Positions 1 through 8,474 of a stretch of 64,000 nucleotides of DNA are shown here, piece by piece. The stretch is from the NCBI RefSeq assembly GCF_018100785.1, contig NZ_JAGJEC010000003.1, forward strand, positions 177,401-241,400. Direction: 5' to 3'. The notes under the pieces are model-generated. The model had not been told where the DNA came from, searched no databases, and worked only from the letters and a program-made list of their open reading frames with translations. The translations under genes were made by a program, and so were the position numbers. Positions within the stretch are counted from its first letter, which is position 1, and each line of letters begins with the position of its first letter. The stretch comes from Maribacter sp. MMG018. GTDB lineage: Bacteria > Bacteroidota > Bacteroidia > Flavobacteriales > Flavobacteriaceae.

Positions 1-1421
1 CCTTCCTTAATGGTCAGGTTCTTTAAAAAACCTTCATAAAGAACGCGCTGGTGTGCCCTACTCTGGTTAATGACGACCATTCCCGATTTTATAGTGGTAA
101 CAATATACTTCTTGCGTAATTGAAAAGTGGTCGTAATTGTATCCGCAACATCTCTATCAGAATCAAAGATAGAACTATTGATCTCCTCTGATTCCACTTC
201 AAAAGAACTTACTCCGCTATCAAAAGATTTTTTTTCCAGGCCCTGATACATATTCTCCCATCCCTTGGCACTGGTCTTGGTATAGCTCGGTGTACTTTTT
301 GGAGAAGTGTCCTCCTTAAACGGATTAAAACCAACATCTACCGTTATACTTGGGGCCGGCGCATTCTTGTTTTTAAAATCATAGGGGGTTTCCAAGTTCT
401 GGTCTTTATCAAAATCCAAGGAAGGTACCACATTAAATTGGCCCAGACTATGCTTTATGGTCGATTTTAAATAAGCATATAACGTATGCTCATCATCAAA
501 TTTCACCTCTGTTTTTGTAGGGTGAATGTTAATATCTATAGTTGCCGGATCCACTTCTAAGCATATAAAATATCCTGGATGAGTGCCCGGTTTTATCAAC
601 CCCTCGAAAGCACCCAATACTGCGTGGTGCAGGTACGGACTTTTTATAAACCTATTATTGGCGAAAAAAAACTGCTCCCCCCTACTCTTTTTGGCAAACT
701 CGGGTTTTTGTATATACCCGGAAATCTTTACGACATTGGTCTCTTCGTTTACGGGAACCAACTTTTCATTCGCCTTTCTACCGAAAATATGAACGATCCT
801 TTTTCTAAAATCGTTCGCGGGCAGATTAAACAGCTCTCCCCCATTGTTATAAAAATGAAATTCGATTTGCGGATGCGCCAGGGCCACCCTATGGAACTCA
901 TCTGTGATATGCCTAAATTCTACCTGATCGGATTTTAAAAAATTACGTCTTGCAGGAATATTGAAAAATAGGTTTTTGACCAGCATAGAGGTTCCTTTTG
1001 GTACCACCGCTACTTCTTGGCTACAAATTTTGCTACCTTCTATTTTAATATGCGTGCCCACTTCTTGACCCTCTGTTCGGGTCATCATTTCAACATGGGC
1101 AATGGCAGCGATAGAAGCCAAAGCTTCTCCCCTAAACCCCTTGGTATTTAAATTAAAGAGGTCTTCCGCCTTTTGAATTTTAGAGGTGGCGTGGCGCTCA
1201 AAACTAAGCCTGGCGTCGGTATCGCTCATACCGATACCATTGTCCACTACCTGTATCAAGGTCTTTCCCCCGTCCTTAATAATCAATTTTATTTCTGTCG
1301 CCTTGGCATCAATAGCATTCTCCAGTAGTTCTTTAACTACGGATGCAGGACGCTGAACTACTTCTCCTGCTGCAATCTGATTGGCAACATGATCTGGTAA
1401 AAGTCTAATAATATCTGCCAT
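1..1421 (-). CDS. mutL: DNA mismatch repair protein MutL (3' end cut by window edge)
   Basis: MutL couples mismatch recognition by MutS to strand incision and excision. The visible 473 codons start at ATG 1421 and run off the left edge, so the end of the C-terminal domain is missing. The GHKL ATPase motifs are intact: ELLENAIDA at residues 31-39, DNGIGM at 60-65 and GFRGEAL at 95-101. The S5-fold transducer domain follows, and near residue 450 comes the start of the C-terminal dimerisation domain (HQRVLYEGF, matching the family's ERxLYE-type segment). The start lies 2 nt after the stop of the small membrane protein upstream, so it is probably the last gene of an operon with ribH. Identification is firm; only the C-terminal endonuclease motif cannot be assessed. 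Confidence 0.97.
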   Translation of the reverse strand, partial: MADIIRLLPDHVANQIAAGEVVQRPASVVKELLENAIDAKATEIKLIIKDGGKTLIQVVDNGIGMSDTDARLSFERHATSKIQKAEDLFNLNTKGFRGEALASIAAIAHVEMMTRTEGQEVGTHIKIEGSKICSQEVAVVPKGTSMLVKNLFFNIPARRNFLKSDQVEFRHITDEFHRVALAHPQIEFHFYNNGGELFNLPANDFRKRIVHIFGRKANEKLVPVNEETNVVKISGYIQKPEFAKKSRGEQFFFANNRFIKSPYLHHAVLGAFEGLIKPGTHPGYFICLEVDPATIDINIHPTKTEVKFDDEHTLYAYLKSTIKHSLGQFNVVPSLDFDKDQNLETPYDFKNKNAPAPSITVDVGFNPFKEDTSPKSTPSYTKTSAKGWENMYQGLEKKSFDSGVSSFEVESEEINSSIFDSDRDVADTITTTFQLRKKYIVTTIKSGMVVINQSRAHQRVLYEGFLKNLTIKE

Positions 1422-1423
1422 TA

Positions 1424-1729
1424 TCAGGAAAAAAATATAGAGAGGTCAAAATCTATGATATATAGAAAAATAAAGATGAGCACCCCTAGAATTATTAAAA
1501 AACGAATTTTAACATTACGGTCACCTTTCCTTTTTGTGTCCTCTAGAGCATTACTGATCTTATTTTTAAGTCCCCTTTGGTTACCGAGGGTGCTTCTAAA
1601 TTGATCGAACTTCGGTTCAATTTTATATGGATTACCCTTGCCTTTATCATCAAAAAACCTAGGATTGTACTCAAACTTCCTGTTTTTTCGTAAACGCGTT
1701 ATTTTACTTAGCATCCCCATATTCCTCAA
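1424..1729 (-). CDS. Small single-pass membrane protein between ribH and mutL, function unknown
   Basis: A 101-residue protein with a basic N-terminal half rich in Lys and Arg and one hydrophobic helix at about residues 76-93 (FLIILGVLIFIFLYIID), so probably a basic cytoplasmic tail on one C-terminal anchor. Met4 (1720) and Met6 (1714) are alternative starts. It sits between ribH and mutL on the same strand, with a 2 nt gap to mutL. As I recall, equivalents in other flavobacteria are often labelled 'riboflavin synthase subunit beta', which I think is a neighbour-transfer error: nothing here resembles lumazine or riboflavin synthase. Function not recognised. Confidence 0.75.
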   Translation of the reverse strand: MRNMGMLSKITRLRKNRKFEYNPRFFDDKGKGNPYKIEPKFDQFRSTLGNQRGLKNKISNALEDTKRKGDRNVKIRFLIILGVLIFIFLYIIDFDLSIFFS

Positions 1730-1864
1730 AGTTACTTAAATTCAAAAAATGCGGTGTACAAGGAATGCCAAAATTTGTTAACAGAATTCCTCTTTCAAAA
1801 GCTATAGGAAACAATTTATCCCTACAAACATAAAAACTAAGATAATCGGATCGAAAAAACCGGG

Positions 1865-2347
1865 TTACTTACCCAATACAGCCATTTTAATGGCTGCGAT
1901 GGCCGCTTCCGAACCTTTGTTGCCATATTTTCCACCACTACGGTCAATGGCCTGTTGCATGTTGTTATCCGTTAACACACAAAAAATTACAGGTATGTCG
2001 TGTAAAACGTTCAAGTCTTTAATGCCCTGTGCAGTAGCATCACAAACAAAATCAAAATGCTTGGTCTCTCCTTGAATAACACTGCCAATCGCAATTACGG
2101 CATCTACATTTTCTTGATGCAACATTTTTTTACAACCAAAGGTAAGCTCAAAACTACCAGGAACGTTCCATCTAACAATATTGGATGATTGCGCCCCACA
2201 ATCCAACAAGGTTTCCTCGGCCCCTTTATACAACCCTTCCGTTATATTCGAGTTCCATTCAGAAACAACAATCCCAAACCGAAGATTCTTCGCGTTTGGG
2301 ACTGTAGCCTTGTCGTAATCTGACAAATTTTTATTCTTTGTGGCCAT
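1865..2347 (-). CDS. ribH: 6,7-dimethyl-8-ribityllumazine synthase
   Basis: Condenses 5-amino-6-ribitylaminouracil with 3,4-dihydroxy-2-butanone 4-phosphate, the penultimate step of riboflavin synthesis, normally as a large cytoplasmic oligomer. At 160 residues it is the usual family length. Visible motifs are the substrate-binding SEWNSNIT near residue 29, PGSFEL near 64, the phosphate-binding GSVIQGETKHFD near 88-99 with its catalytic His, and the conserved GNKGSEAA near the C-terminus. Its ATG overlaps the stop of the upstream TPR gene by 1 nt (TAATG), so translation is probably coupled. No other rib gene is nearby and I see no FMN riboswitch, consistent with an internal operon position. 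Confidence 0.97.
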   Translation of the reverse strand: MATKNKNLSDYDKATVPNAKNLRFGIVVSEWNSNITEGLYKGAEETLLDCGAQSSNIVRWNVPGSFELTFGCKKMLHQENVDAVIAIGSVIQGETKHFDFVCDATAQGIKDLNVLHDIPVIFCVLTDNNMQQAIDRSGGKYGNKGSEAAIAAIKMAVLGK

Positions 2348-3114
2348 TACGCTCCACTTTTGGCAATTCCTATAAAGGCATCGATAGAACGAGCTTCATC
2401 TGAACTGGAAAATTCATTCTTAATTCTCTCGAAATATTTTAAAGCTTTGGCCTTATCACCCATTTCAAGGGCAGTTACTCCCGCTTTATACAAAAATTTC
2501 GGTGTCGTATACTCATTGGTACTATGTGCAATGGCGGCCTCATAATATTCCAAAGCATACTTGGGATCGTTCAATTGCATAAAAGCATCTCCCATACCAC
2601 CTTTGGCAAGAGCACCCAAAATCTCATCGTCTGACTTAAATTCTTCTAAATAGTCAACGGCCTCTTCATATTTGTTCATATTCAAATAAGCCATACCAGC
2701 AGAATAATTTGCCAAATTGGCCGCTTTTGTGCCACTGTATTCCTCTATTATATCCAAGAAACCATATTTACCCTCGGCACCTTCAAGAGCCAAAGTAAAC
2801 AGTGAATCTTTGGCAGTAGTACTTGCCAAGGCTTGATCAAAATATTGTTGTGGGTAGTACATTTCATTTGCCGCACTAGCTTCTTTGGGATTTTGTACAA
2901 ATTGACTGTACGCCAAGTAACCCAACACACCAATTGCGATAACCCCAATAGCTCCTAAAATGTAGCTTTGATTTCTTGAAACCCATTCTTCGGTCTTGGA
3001 TGCACTCTCGTCCAAAGTACTGAATACCTCAGCCGTTGTACTTTCTTGCTCTTCAAACTCCTGAGCCTCAACCTTGGTTTTAGGTTTAAATCCTCTTTTC
3101 TTATATGTTGCCAT
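2347..3114 (-). CDS. Membrane-anchored tetratricopeptide repeat protein (YfgM-like)
   Basis: A 255-residue protein with a charged cytoplasmic N-terminus, one transmembrane helix at about residues 50-70 (YILGAIGVIAIGVLGYLAY) and a periplasmic C-terminal domain of TPR units (AKGGMGDAFMQLNDPKYALEYY and the following LYKAGVTALEMGDKAKALKYFE type repeat). This is the architecture of YfgM-like proteins, which associate with the SecYEG translocon in other bacteria; the specific role here is inferred. Start at 3114 (MATYKKRG) is preferred over an ATG at 3162 because a consensus promoter -7 box at 3135-3142 lies between them. First gene of the operon TPR-ribH-small protein-mutL. Confidence 0.85.
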   Translation of the reverse strand: MATYKKRGFKPKTKVEAQEFEEQESTTAEVFSTLDESASKTEEWVSRNQSYILGAIGVIAIGVLGYLAYSQFVQNPKEASAANEMYYPQQYFDQALASTTAKDSLFTLALEGAEGKYGFLDIIEEYSGTKAANLANYSAGMAYLNMNKYEEAVDYLEEFKSDDEILGALAKGGMGDAFMQLNDPKYALEYYEAAIAHSTNEYTTPKFLYKAGVTALEMGDKAKALKYFERIKNEFSSSDEARSIDAFIGIAKSGA

Positions 3115-3134
3115 CTCTAATTTTATTGGTCGCG

Positions 3135-3162
3135 CAAAAATAAAGTTTTTATTGAAATCCAA
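3135..3162 (-). promoter_or_regulatory. Flavobacterial-type promoter for the TPR-ribH-mutL operon
   Basis: On the minus strand, TTG (3162-3160), a 17 nt spacer and TATTTTTG (3142-3135) match the Bacteroidota housekeeping consensus TTG-N17-23-TAnnTTTG. Transcription would begin near 3130, leaving a short leader before the ATG at 3114. Confidence 0.7.
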
Positions 3163-3178
3163 TAGTGTATTTATTCGT

Positions 3179-3186
3179 TATTTTTG
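3179..3186 (+). promoter_or_regulatory. -7 box for recF, divergent from the ribH operon
   Basis: TATTTTTG matches TAnnTTTG. The nearest upstream TTG (3152-3154) is 24 nt away, slightly beyond the usual spacing. Transcription from about 3192 supports the recF start at 3240 and excludes an upstream in-frame ATG at 3165. Confidence 0.5.
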
Positions 3187-3239
3187 GAAGCCCTAGTAGC
3201 TATTTCACATTCACGGATAAAAAAAATGGATATTTTTTA

Positions 3240-4319
3240 ATGTTTCTCAAAAAACTATCACTTCTAAATTATAAAAATTTTGATTCGAAAAATATTGAGT
3301 TCGATTCAAAAATCAACTGTTTTGTAGGTGACAATGGTGTAGGAAAAACAAATATACTGGACGCTATCTATCACCTTTCGTTCGGTAAAAGCTACTTTAA
3401 CCCCGTCTCTTCGCAAAACATAAAGCACGGCACTGATTTTTTTGTGATCGAAGGCCTTTTTCAAAAAGAGGAACGTGAAGAAAAAATTGTATGCAGCCTA
3501 AAAAAGGGCAGCAAAAAAGTTATCAAAAGAAATGGCAAGGCCTATGAGCGATTTGCGGACCATATTGGCCTATTGCCCTTGGTTATTATCTCACCGGCGG
3601 ACAGAGATTTGATCCTGGAAGGGAGCGATGTCCGAAGAAAGTTTATAGACGGTGTTATCTCACAATCTGACAAAGACTACCTACAGTCGTTGATCAACTA
3701 CAACAAAATTCTTTCACAAAGAAATGCCCTATTAAAATATTTTGCCGCAAACCACACTTTTGATAAGGCCACCCTTGGTGTATACAACGAGCAATTACAT
3801 GCGTACGGATCAGAAATATATACCAAAAGAATACAGTTTTTAGACACCTTCATTCCAATTTTCAAGGAACAATACGAGGCGATCACCAACAATACGGAAG
3901 AAGTTGGCCTTACCTACGATAGTAAATTGTTGCACAACGACCTTTCTTCATTATTGGAAGAAAACCTAGCGAAAGACAGAGCCCTACAATACACCAGCGT
4001 AGGGATACATAAAGACGACCTTAGTTTTTCAATAAAAGATTACCCCATTAAAAAATTTGGCAGTCAAGGCCAACAAAAATCATTCTTGATAGCCCTAAAA
4101 TTTGCGCAATTCCATTTTATGCAAGAATTGGCAAAAACCAGTCCTATTTTAATTTTAGACGATATTTTTGACAAACTGGACGAAAACCGTGTGTCCCATA
4201 TTATTTCGTTGGTGAACCAAGAAAACTTCGGACAAATTTTTGTGAGCGACACACATGCGGAAAGAACCGAAAAAGTTGTAAAAAAGATTCATCAGACCTA
4301 TAAAATATTTAAGTTGTAA
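3240..4319 (+). CDS. recF: DNA replication and repair protein RecF
   Basis: SMC-like ATPase that helps load RecA at single-strand gaps with RecO and RecR. Starting at ATG 3240 gives 359 residues, the normal RecF length; the ATG at 3165 would add 25 non-conserved residues and lies upstream of the -7 box. Visible are Walker [10 protein letters not shown] near residue 30, the ABC signature GSQGQQKSF, and Walker [12 protein letters not shown] followed by the D-loop and switch-His region near the C-terminus (VSDTHAERT). It leads a plus-strand group with a lipoprotein gene and the DUF721 (DciA-like) gene, so two replication-linked genes share one transcript. Confidence 0.97.
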   Translation: MFLKKLSLLNYKNFDSKNIEFDSKINCFVGDNGVGKTNILDAIYHLSFGKSYFNPVSSQNIKHGTDFFVIEGLFQKEEREEKIVCSLKKGSKKVIKRNGKAYERFADHIGLLPLVIISPADRDLILEGSDVRRKFIDGVISQSDKDYLQSLINYNKILSQRNALLKYFAANHTFDKATLGVYNEQLHAYGSEIYTKRIQFLDTFIPIFKEQYEAITNNTEEVGLTYDSKLLHNDLSSLLEENLAKDRALQYTSVGIHKDDLSFSIKDYPIKKFGSQGQQKSFLIALKFAQFHFMQELAKTSPILILDDIFDKLDENRVSHIISLVNQENFGQIFVSDTHAERTEKVVKKIHQTYKIFKL

Positions 4320-4325
4320 TTAAGC

Positions 4326-4745
4326 ATGAAAAAGCTAATACTCACCATCATAACATCATTTACCCTCTTCGCTTGCTCCGATAAAGTCTCTAAAAGTGAC
4401 CTAAACCACCTTAATGGTTATTGGGAGATCGAAGAAGTTGTTTTTTCCGATGGAAACAAAAAGGAATACAAAGTAAATTCCATCATCGACTATATAGAAC
4501 TTGATGATCTTAAAGGATACAAAAAAAAGGTGATGCCACAATTTGACGGAAGTTTCAAAACATCGAACGACGCAGAACCGTTTACCATAAAACAAGAAGA
4601 GGACGGTTTTAAAATTTTATACAAAAATGAGTTAAGCGAATGGGAAGAAAGTATTATCTTCTTGTCAGAAGACAGTTACTCTACAAAAAACGAGGAAGGT
4701 ACTGTCTACCATTTTAAACGTTTTGAGCCTATAAAAATTGAATGA
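4326..4745 (+). CDS. Small lipoprotein, lipocalin-like
   Basis: 139 residues with a lipoprotein signal peptide (MKKLILTIITSF, lipobox LFACS, Cys17). The mature part is mostly alternating beta-strand sequence, with LNGYWEIEEV near residue 29 and a C-terminal VYHFKRF, the pattern of flavobacterial lipocalin-like lipoproteins. It should be membrane-anchored in the envelope; no ligand can be inferred. It starts 6 nt after recF and its stop overlaps the next ATG (ATGA), so it is co-transcribed with both neighbours although no functional link is obvious. Confidence 0.8.
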   Translation: MKKLILTIITSFTLFACSDKVSKSDLNHLNGYWEIEEVVFSDGNKKEYKVNSIIDYIELDDLKGYKKKVMPQFDGSFKTSNDAEPFTIKQEEDGFKILYKNELSEWEESIIFLSEDSYSTKNEEGTVYHFKRFEPIKIE

Positions 4746-5044
4746 TAATGTCACGAAGAGAAAACGATAACCTTAGCATGCAAGATGCCCTTTCTGCGTT
4801 CATAAAAAAGAACAAGCTGCAAGATGGCATAGACAAGGTAGATGTAAGAACAGCATGGTCTAACCTTATGGGCAATGGTGTTCAGAACTACACCACTGAT
4901 GTTGAACTAAAAAACAGCACCTTGTTCGTATCTCTTTCCTCTTCAGTTCTTAGGGAAGAACTGAGTCTGGGAAAATCAAAAATCATACAAATGATAAACC
5001 AAGAACTTGGAAAAGACCTGGTAAAAAAATTGGTCTTGCGCTAA
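4742..5044 (+). CDS. DUF721 (DciA-like) protein
   Basis: A 100-residue DUF721 protein. Characterised DUF721/DciA members interact with the replicative helicase DnaB and help load it in bacteria that lack DnaC or DnaI; that this copy does so is inferred from family and from its location near recF. The core contains the RTAWSNLMGNGVQNYT segment and the C-terminal LFVSLSSSVLREEL strand-helix typical of the family. Start could be 4742 (MIMSRREN, in ATGA overlap with the lipoprotein) or Met3 at 4748. A strong hairpin terminator follows 18 nt after the stop. Confidence 0.88.
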   Translation: MIMSRRENDNLSMQDALSAFIKKNKLQDGIDKVDVRTAWSNLMGNGVQNYTTDVELKNSTLFVSLSSSVLREELSLGKSKIIQMINQELGKDLVKKLVLR

Positions 5045-5061
5045 ACATTGCCAATAAAAAA

Positions 5062-5097
5062 ATAAAGGGGCCGATACAGTTGTATCGGCCCCTTTAT
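5062..5097. terminator. Bidirectional intrinsic terminator between DUF721 gene and ndk
   Basis: A perfect 17 bp inverted repeat (ATAAAGGGGCCGATACA and its complement) around a 2 nt centre, with A-rich and T-rich flanks on both sides. It lies between convergent genes and should serve both. Confidence 0.85.
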
Positions 5098-5115
5098 CTT
5101 ACTTAACAATATAGT

Positions 5116-5535
5116 TTAATAGATTTCTCTTCCAGCAAAGTGAAAAGCACCTTCAATTGCAGCATTCTCATCGCTATCAGATCCGTGAATAGCATTTTCG
5201 CCAATACTATCCGCATATAGTTTTCTAATAGTTCCTTCTGCAGCTTCTGCCGGGTTGGTAGCACCTATCAAGGCCCTAAAATCCTCTACCGCATTTTCTT
5301 TTTCTAAAATAGCCGATACGATAGGACCTCTGGTCATAAACTCTACCAATTCGTTAAAGAACGGACGTTCTTTATGAATCGCATAGAATTCTTGAGCATC
5401 CCTAACACTCAACTGTGTGTACTTCATAGCCACGATCTTAAAACCAGCAGCTGTAATCTTATCCAAAATAGCCCCTATATGCCCTTTTTCAACAGCATCT
5501 GGCTTTATCATTGTAAATGTTCTATTCGTAGTCAT
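5116..5535 (-). CDS. ndk: Nucleoside diphosphate kinase
   Basis: Transfers the gamma phosphate of ATP to NDPs through a phosphohistidine, balancing nucleotide pools in the cytoplasm. The 139 residues match the family length. Visible: [13 protein letters not shown] at the N-terminus, the [15 protein letters not shown] segment, and the catalytic NAIHGSDS loop. It is a single gene facing the recF group, with its own promoter just upstream and a shared terminator downstream. Confidence 0.98.
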   Translation of the reverse strand: MTTNRTFTMIKPDAVEKGHIGAILDKITAAGFKIVAMKYTQLSVRDAQEFYAIHKERPFFNELVEFMTRGPIVSAILEKENAVEDFRALIGATNPAEAAEGTIRKLYADSIGENAIHGSDSDENAAIEGAFHFAGREIY

Positions 5536-5551
5536 TTTTTAAAATTTTGCG

Positions 5552-5581
5552 CAAAAATACGCTTTTCGGAACAAACAACAA
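5552..5581 (-). promoter_or_regulatory. Promoter of ndk
   Basis: Minus-strand TATTTTTG at 5559-5552 with TTG at 5581-5579 (19 nt spacer), matching the flavobacterial consensus. Predicted start near 5547, about 12 nt before the ndk ATG. Confidence 0.65.
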
Positions 5582-5680
5582 CTTTCAATTGTTTTTGAAT
5601 CAGGTCATAAATTAAAACTATGACATATGCACCCACTTATGGGCAAGCCGATAACCCATATTCCATTTGCTATTATATTG

Positions 5681-5688
5681 TATCTTTG
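5681..5688 (+). promoter_or_regulatory. -7 box immediately before nrnA start codon
   Basis: TATCTTTG fits TAnnTTTG and ends only 5 nt before the ATG at 5694, so transcription would begin at or next to the start codon. No TTG is found at the usual -33 distance, so the box rests on the -7 match alone. Confidence 0.5.
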
Positions 5689-5693
5689 CGCCC

Positions 5694-6710
5694 ATGAATT
5701 TTGAGCAAATAGAGGCACTTAAAGGATTGTTATCCTCTTCTAAGAGGATAGCTATCGTTCCACATAAAAATCCAGATGGCGATGCTATCGGGTCTACACT
5801 GGCCCTTTGGCATTATTTAACCAAAAAAGGACATAAAGCCATTGTACTGGCACCAAACGATTTTCCTAAATTTTTGAAATGGATGCCCGGTGCCGATCAA
5901 ATCTTAAACTTTGAACGCAACAACTCTGAAACAAAGAAGCACATAGCGGAAGCCGAATTGATCTTTACATTGGATTTTAATGATTTTGGAAGGGTCGGTC
6001 AAATGTCGGAAAGCCTTCACAGCGCTACGGCAAAATTTGTAATGGTAGACCACCACCAAGAACCATCGGACTATGCCACCGTAATGTATTCCGACGTAAG
6101 TATGAGCTCTACTTGCGAAATGGTCTACAACCTTATTTCCTATTTAGACGATGTAGCCCTTATAGACAAAGATATAGCCAACTGTCTGTACACGGGGATC
6201 ATGACCGATACCGGATCTTTTAAGTTTAAGGCGACTACCAGCAAAACACATCGGATCATCGCCGATTTGATGGACAAGGGAGCCGAAAACACCGAGATCC
6301 ATCACCGTATATATGATACCAACTCACCCAGCAGATTACATCTTCTAGGTTGTGCCCTTAAAAATATGGTAATCTTAAAAGATTTTAGCACGGCCTATAT
6401 CACATTAAGCCAAGAAGAGCTAGACCGCTATAATTACGAAAAGGGAGACACCGAAGGTTTTGTGAACTACGGACTTACCTTGGAAGGTATTCGTTTTGCG
6501 GTAATATTTATAGAAAACAGAGCAGAAGGTATTTTTAAAATTTCTTTTAGATCGGTCGGGGATTTCTCCGTAAACGATTTTGCCCGTAAACATTTTGACG
6601 GTGGCGGACACCATAATGCCGCAGGCGGTAAAAGTGAAAGAAACTTGGAAGACACTATTAATTATTTTTTATCATTACTTCCTCAGTATAAAACTGTATT
6701 GACACAATGA
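5694..6710 (+). CDS. nrnA: DHH/DHHA1 phosphoesterase, NrnA-like oligoribonuclease / pAp phosphatase
   Basis: 338 residues of the DHH superfamily, which in NrnA degrades nano-RNA and dephosphorylates 3'-phosphoadenosine 5'-phosphate. Metal-binding motifs are visible: NPDGDAIGS near residue 25, DFNDFGR, VDHHQEPSDYA (the DHH motif) and the DHHA1 motif GGGHHNAAGG near the C-terminus. Start at 5694 (MNFEQIEALKG) fits the family; an in-frame TTG-type start at 5667 lies before the -7 box. Its stop overlaps the start of gldI by 4 nt (ATGA). The family is certain; which of the two activities dominates is not visible. Confidence 0.92.
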   Translation: MNFEQIEALKGLLSSSKRIAIVPHKNPDGDAIGSTLALWHYLTKKGHKAIVLAPNDFPKFLKWMPGADQILNFERNNSETKKHIAEAELIFTLDFNDFGRVGQMSESLHSATAKFVMVDHHQEPSDYATVMYSDVSMSSTCEMVYNLISYLDDVALIDKDIANCLYTGIMTDTGSFKFKATTSKTHRIIADLMDKGAENTEIHHRIYDTNSPSRLHLLGCALKNMVILKDFSTAYITLSQEELDRYNYEKGDTEGFVNYGLTLEGIRFAVIFIENRAEGIFKISFRSVGDFSVNDFARKHFDGGGHHNAAGGKSERNLEDTINYFLSLLPQYKTVLTQ

Positions 6711-7258
6711 GAAATATTATTTTAGCTTTTGTTACCATATTACTTTTTAGTTGTGACGGTCCAGAACCAAGAAAACCGGTAGAAAGAAAAAGCGGTAGTT
6801 TTTTTAAGGCTTCGGTAGAAAGAAGCAGAAAACTCTTGGAAGCCGAAGAGAAAAAAATTCATGAAATTATAAAAAACGACTCCTTAAAACATTATACACA
6901 TAGTGCTTCAGGTTCTTGGTACCACTACCTAAAAGTCAACGATAGTTCTGACTATACGCCAAAAACAGACGATTTGGTCATCTTAAAGTACAATTTGCTA
7001 ACACTGGATAACGACACCTTGTACTCAGAATCTGAAATAGGCACCGTTAGTTATAAGGTAGACAAACAAGAGCTTTTTCTAGGGTTAAGAGATGCCATTA
7101 AGCTACTAAAGGAAAACGAAAAGGCAACTTTTCTTTTTCCTTCATCCATAGCATATGGTTACCATGGCGACAACAATAAAATAGGAACCAACGTTCCCTT
7201 AAAGTCAACGATCACCATTTTAAAAATTGAAAAACAACAAAACAACACGAAAGATTAA
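6707..7258 (+). CDS. gldI: GldI-type FKBP peptidyl-prolyl isomerase lipoprotein
   Basis: 183 residues with a lipoprotein signal (lipobox LLFSCD, Cys16), a charged helical stretch to about residue 65, and an FKBP-fold domain at about 85-180 (DDLVILKYNLLTLDNDTLY, then GLRDAIKLLKENEKATFLFP and AYGYHGD). This is the architecture of the gliding motility lipoprotein GldI, which is thought to fold secreted parts of the gliding/type IX secretion machinery. The FKBP consensus is partly eroded, which is usual for GldI. Translationally coupled to nrnA (4 nt overlap); the next gene is another lipoprotein isomerase. The alternative is a generic FKBP lipoprotein. Confidence 0.85.
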   Translation: MRNIILAFVTILLFSCDGPEPRKPVERKSGSFFKASVERSRKLLEAEEKKIHEIIKNDSLKHYTHSASGSWYHYLKVNDSSDYTPKTDDLVILKYNLLTLDNDTLYSESEIGTVSYKVDKQELFLGLRDAIKLLKENEKATFLFPSSIAYGYHGDNNKIGTNVPLKSTITILKIEKQQNNTKD

Positions 7259-7268
7259 ACCATTTATT

Positions 7269-8408
7269 ATGATAAAAAGAATTTACCTATTGGCTATTAT
7301 CCCATTGGTTATGGCCAGTTGCAAAACCAGTAAACGCGCCGACCTTGGAGATGGTCTTTTTGCCGACATCAAAACCTCTAAAGGCGATATTATCGTTAGA
7401 CTGGAACATGATAAAACACCAGTGACCGTAGCCAATTTTATTTCTTTGGCCGAAGGCGAAAGTCCATTTGTAAGTGAAGAGTACAAAGGAAAAAAATATT
7501 ATGACGGATTAACTTTCCACAGAGTCATGAAAGGTTTTATGATCCAAGGTGGAGACCCGTTGGGAGTAGGCACGGGAGGCCCTGGATACAAATTCATGGA
7601 CGAGTTCAACGACTCTTTAAAACATGACAAAAAGGGTGTTCTTTCAATGGCCAATCCCGGACCCGATTCTAACGGAAGCCAATTCTTCATCACCCACGAT
7701 GCAGCCCCATGGTTAGATGGTCGCCATAGTGTTTTTGGAGAAGTAGTAGAAGGCATGGAAGTAGTTGACTCCATAGCCAACGTAGCGGTTGAACCCGGCA
7801 GTAACAAACCGTTGGAAGCTGTTACGATGAACACAATAGAAATCATCAGAAACGGTAAGGAAGCCCGTAAATTCGATGCCGTAAAAGTAATGACGGATTA
7901 TTTTGACAATGAAGAAGAACGTCTTGCCAAAGTTGAGGCCGAGAAAGCTGAAAAATTAGCTGCACTTAACAAAATAAAGGCCGATTTTGCTGCCGAACTT
8001 CTTACCCAAAAAGAAAAGGCAAGCGCTTTACCGTCTGGACTTAGAATTTTAAAATTAGAGGAAGGTGATGGCGAAAAACCAAAAATAGGCCAAAAAGTAG
8101 ATGTAATGTACGCAGGTTACTTAATGGACGGTACTTTATTTGATAGCAACTACGAAGAGATTGCCCGTAAATATGACCAATTTGACGAAAGAAGGCTACA
8201 AGGTGGCGGCTACATGCCAGCAGAAATGGAATATAGCCCCGACACAAGGTTGATCGCAGGTTTCAGAGAAGGTCTATTGACAATGAAAGTCGGTGATAAG
8301 GTAAGGTTGTTCATACCTTCTCACATTGGCTACGGCGAACAAGGTGGTGGCCCAATACCCCCGAATGCCGATTTAGTTTTTGACGTGGAAATAACAGGTA
8401 TTAAATAA
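7269..8408 (+). CDS. Cyclophilin-FKBP fusion peptidyl-prolyl isomerase, lipoprotein
   Basis: 379 residues combining two unrelated prolyl isomerase folds. Lipobox MASC with Cys18; a cyclophilin domain at about 25-200 with FHRVMKGFMIQGGD, GSQFFIT and LDGRHSVFGEV; a charged Ala/Lys/Glu-rich helical linker at about 205-255; and an FKBP domain at about 260-379 with DVMYAGYLMDGTLFDSN and IGYGEQGGGPIPPN. Both active-site patterns look complete. Start 7269 is chosen because it gives a clean lipoprotein signal (MIKRIYLL); an upstream in-frame ATG at 7227 overlaps gldI. Probably a periplasm-facing folding catalyst working alongside GldI in the same operon. Confidence 0.93.
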   Translation: MIKRIYLLAIIPLVMASCKTSKRADLGDGLFADIKTSKGDIIVRLEHDKTPVTVANFISLAEGESPFVSEEYKGKKYYDGLTFHRVMKGFMIQGGDPLGVGTGGPGYKFMDEFNDSLKHDKKGVLSMANPGPDSNGSQFFITHDAAPWLDGRHSVFGEVVEGMEVVDSIANVAVEPGSNKPLEAVTMNTIEIIRNGKEARKFDAVKVMTDYFDNEEERLAKVEAEKAEKLAALNKIKADFAAELLTQKEKASALPSGLRILKLEEGDGEKPKIGQKVDVMYAGYLMDGTLFDSNYEEIARKYDQFDERRLQGGGYMPAEMEYSPDTRLIAGFREGLLTMKVGDKVRLFIPSHIGYGEQGGGPIPPNADLVFDVEITGIK

Positions 8409-8421
8409 CCGTAAGTACAAC

Positions 8422-8465
8422 AATAAAAAAAGCCCCGCAATACATATTGCGAGGCTTTTTTTATT
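8422..8465. terminator. Bidirectional terminator between PPIase gene and pepD
   Basis: A 21 bp stem with one internal mismatch (AATAAAAAAAGCC arm, complementary arm ending GGCTTTTTTTATT) around a 2 nt centre, between two convergent genes; T-rich tract on either strand. Confidence 0.85.
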
Positions 8466-8474
8466 GCTATTTTT

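Noticed and set aside
579..938. Open frame of 119 codons on the plus strand
   Set aside because: Lies entirely opposite the intact mutL coding sequence; its translation has no family features.
1424..1729. 'Riboflavin synthase subunit beta' for the small protein next to ribH
   Set aside because: Sequence is a basic single-pass membrane protein with no lumazine or riboflavin synthase motif; the name looks like a neighbour-transfer error.
2347..3114. FMN riboswitch upstream of ribH
   Set aside because: ribH overlaps the TPR gene by 1 nt, so it has no leader of its own, and no RFN-like pairing is visible.
7499..7846. Antisense frame inside the cyclophilin domain
   Set aside because: Overlaps conserved active-site coding sequence and has no independent start signal or family match.
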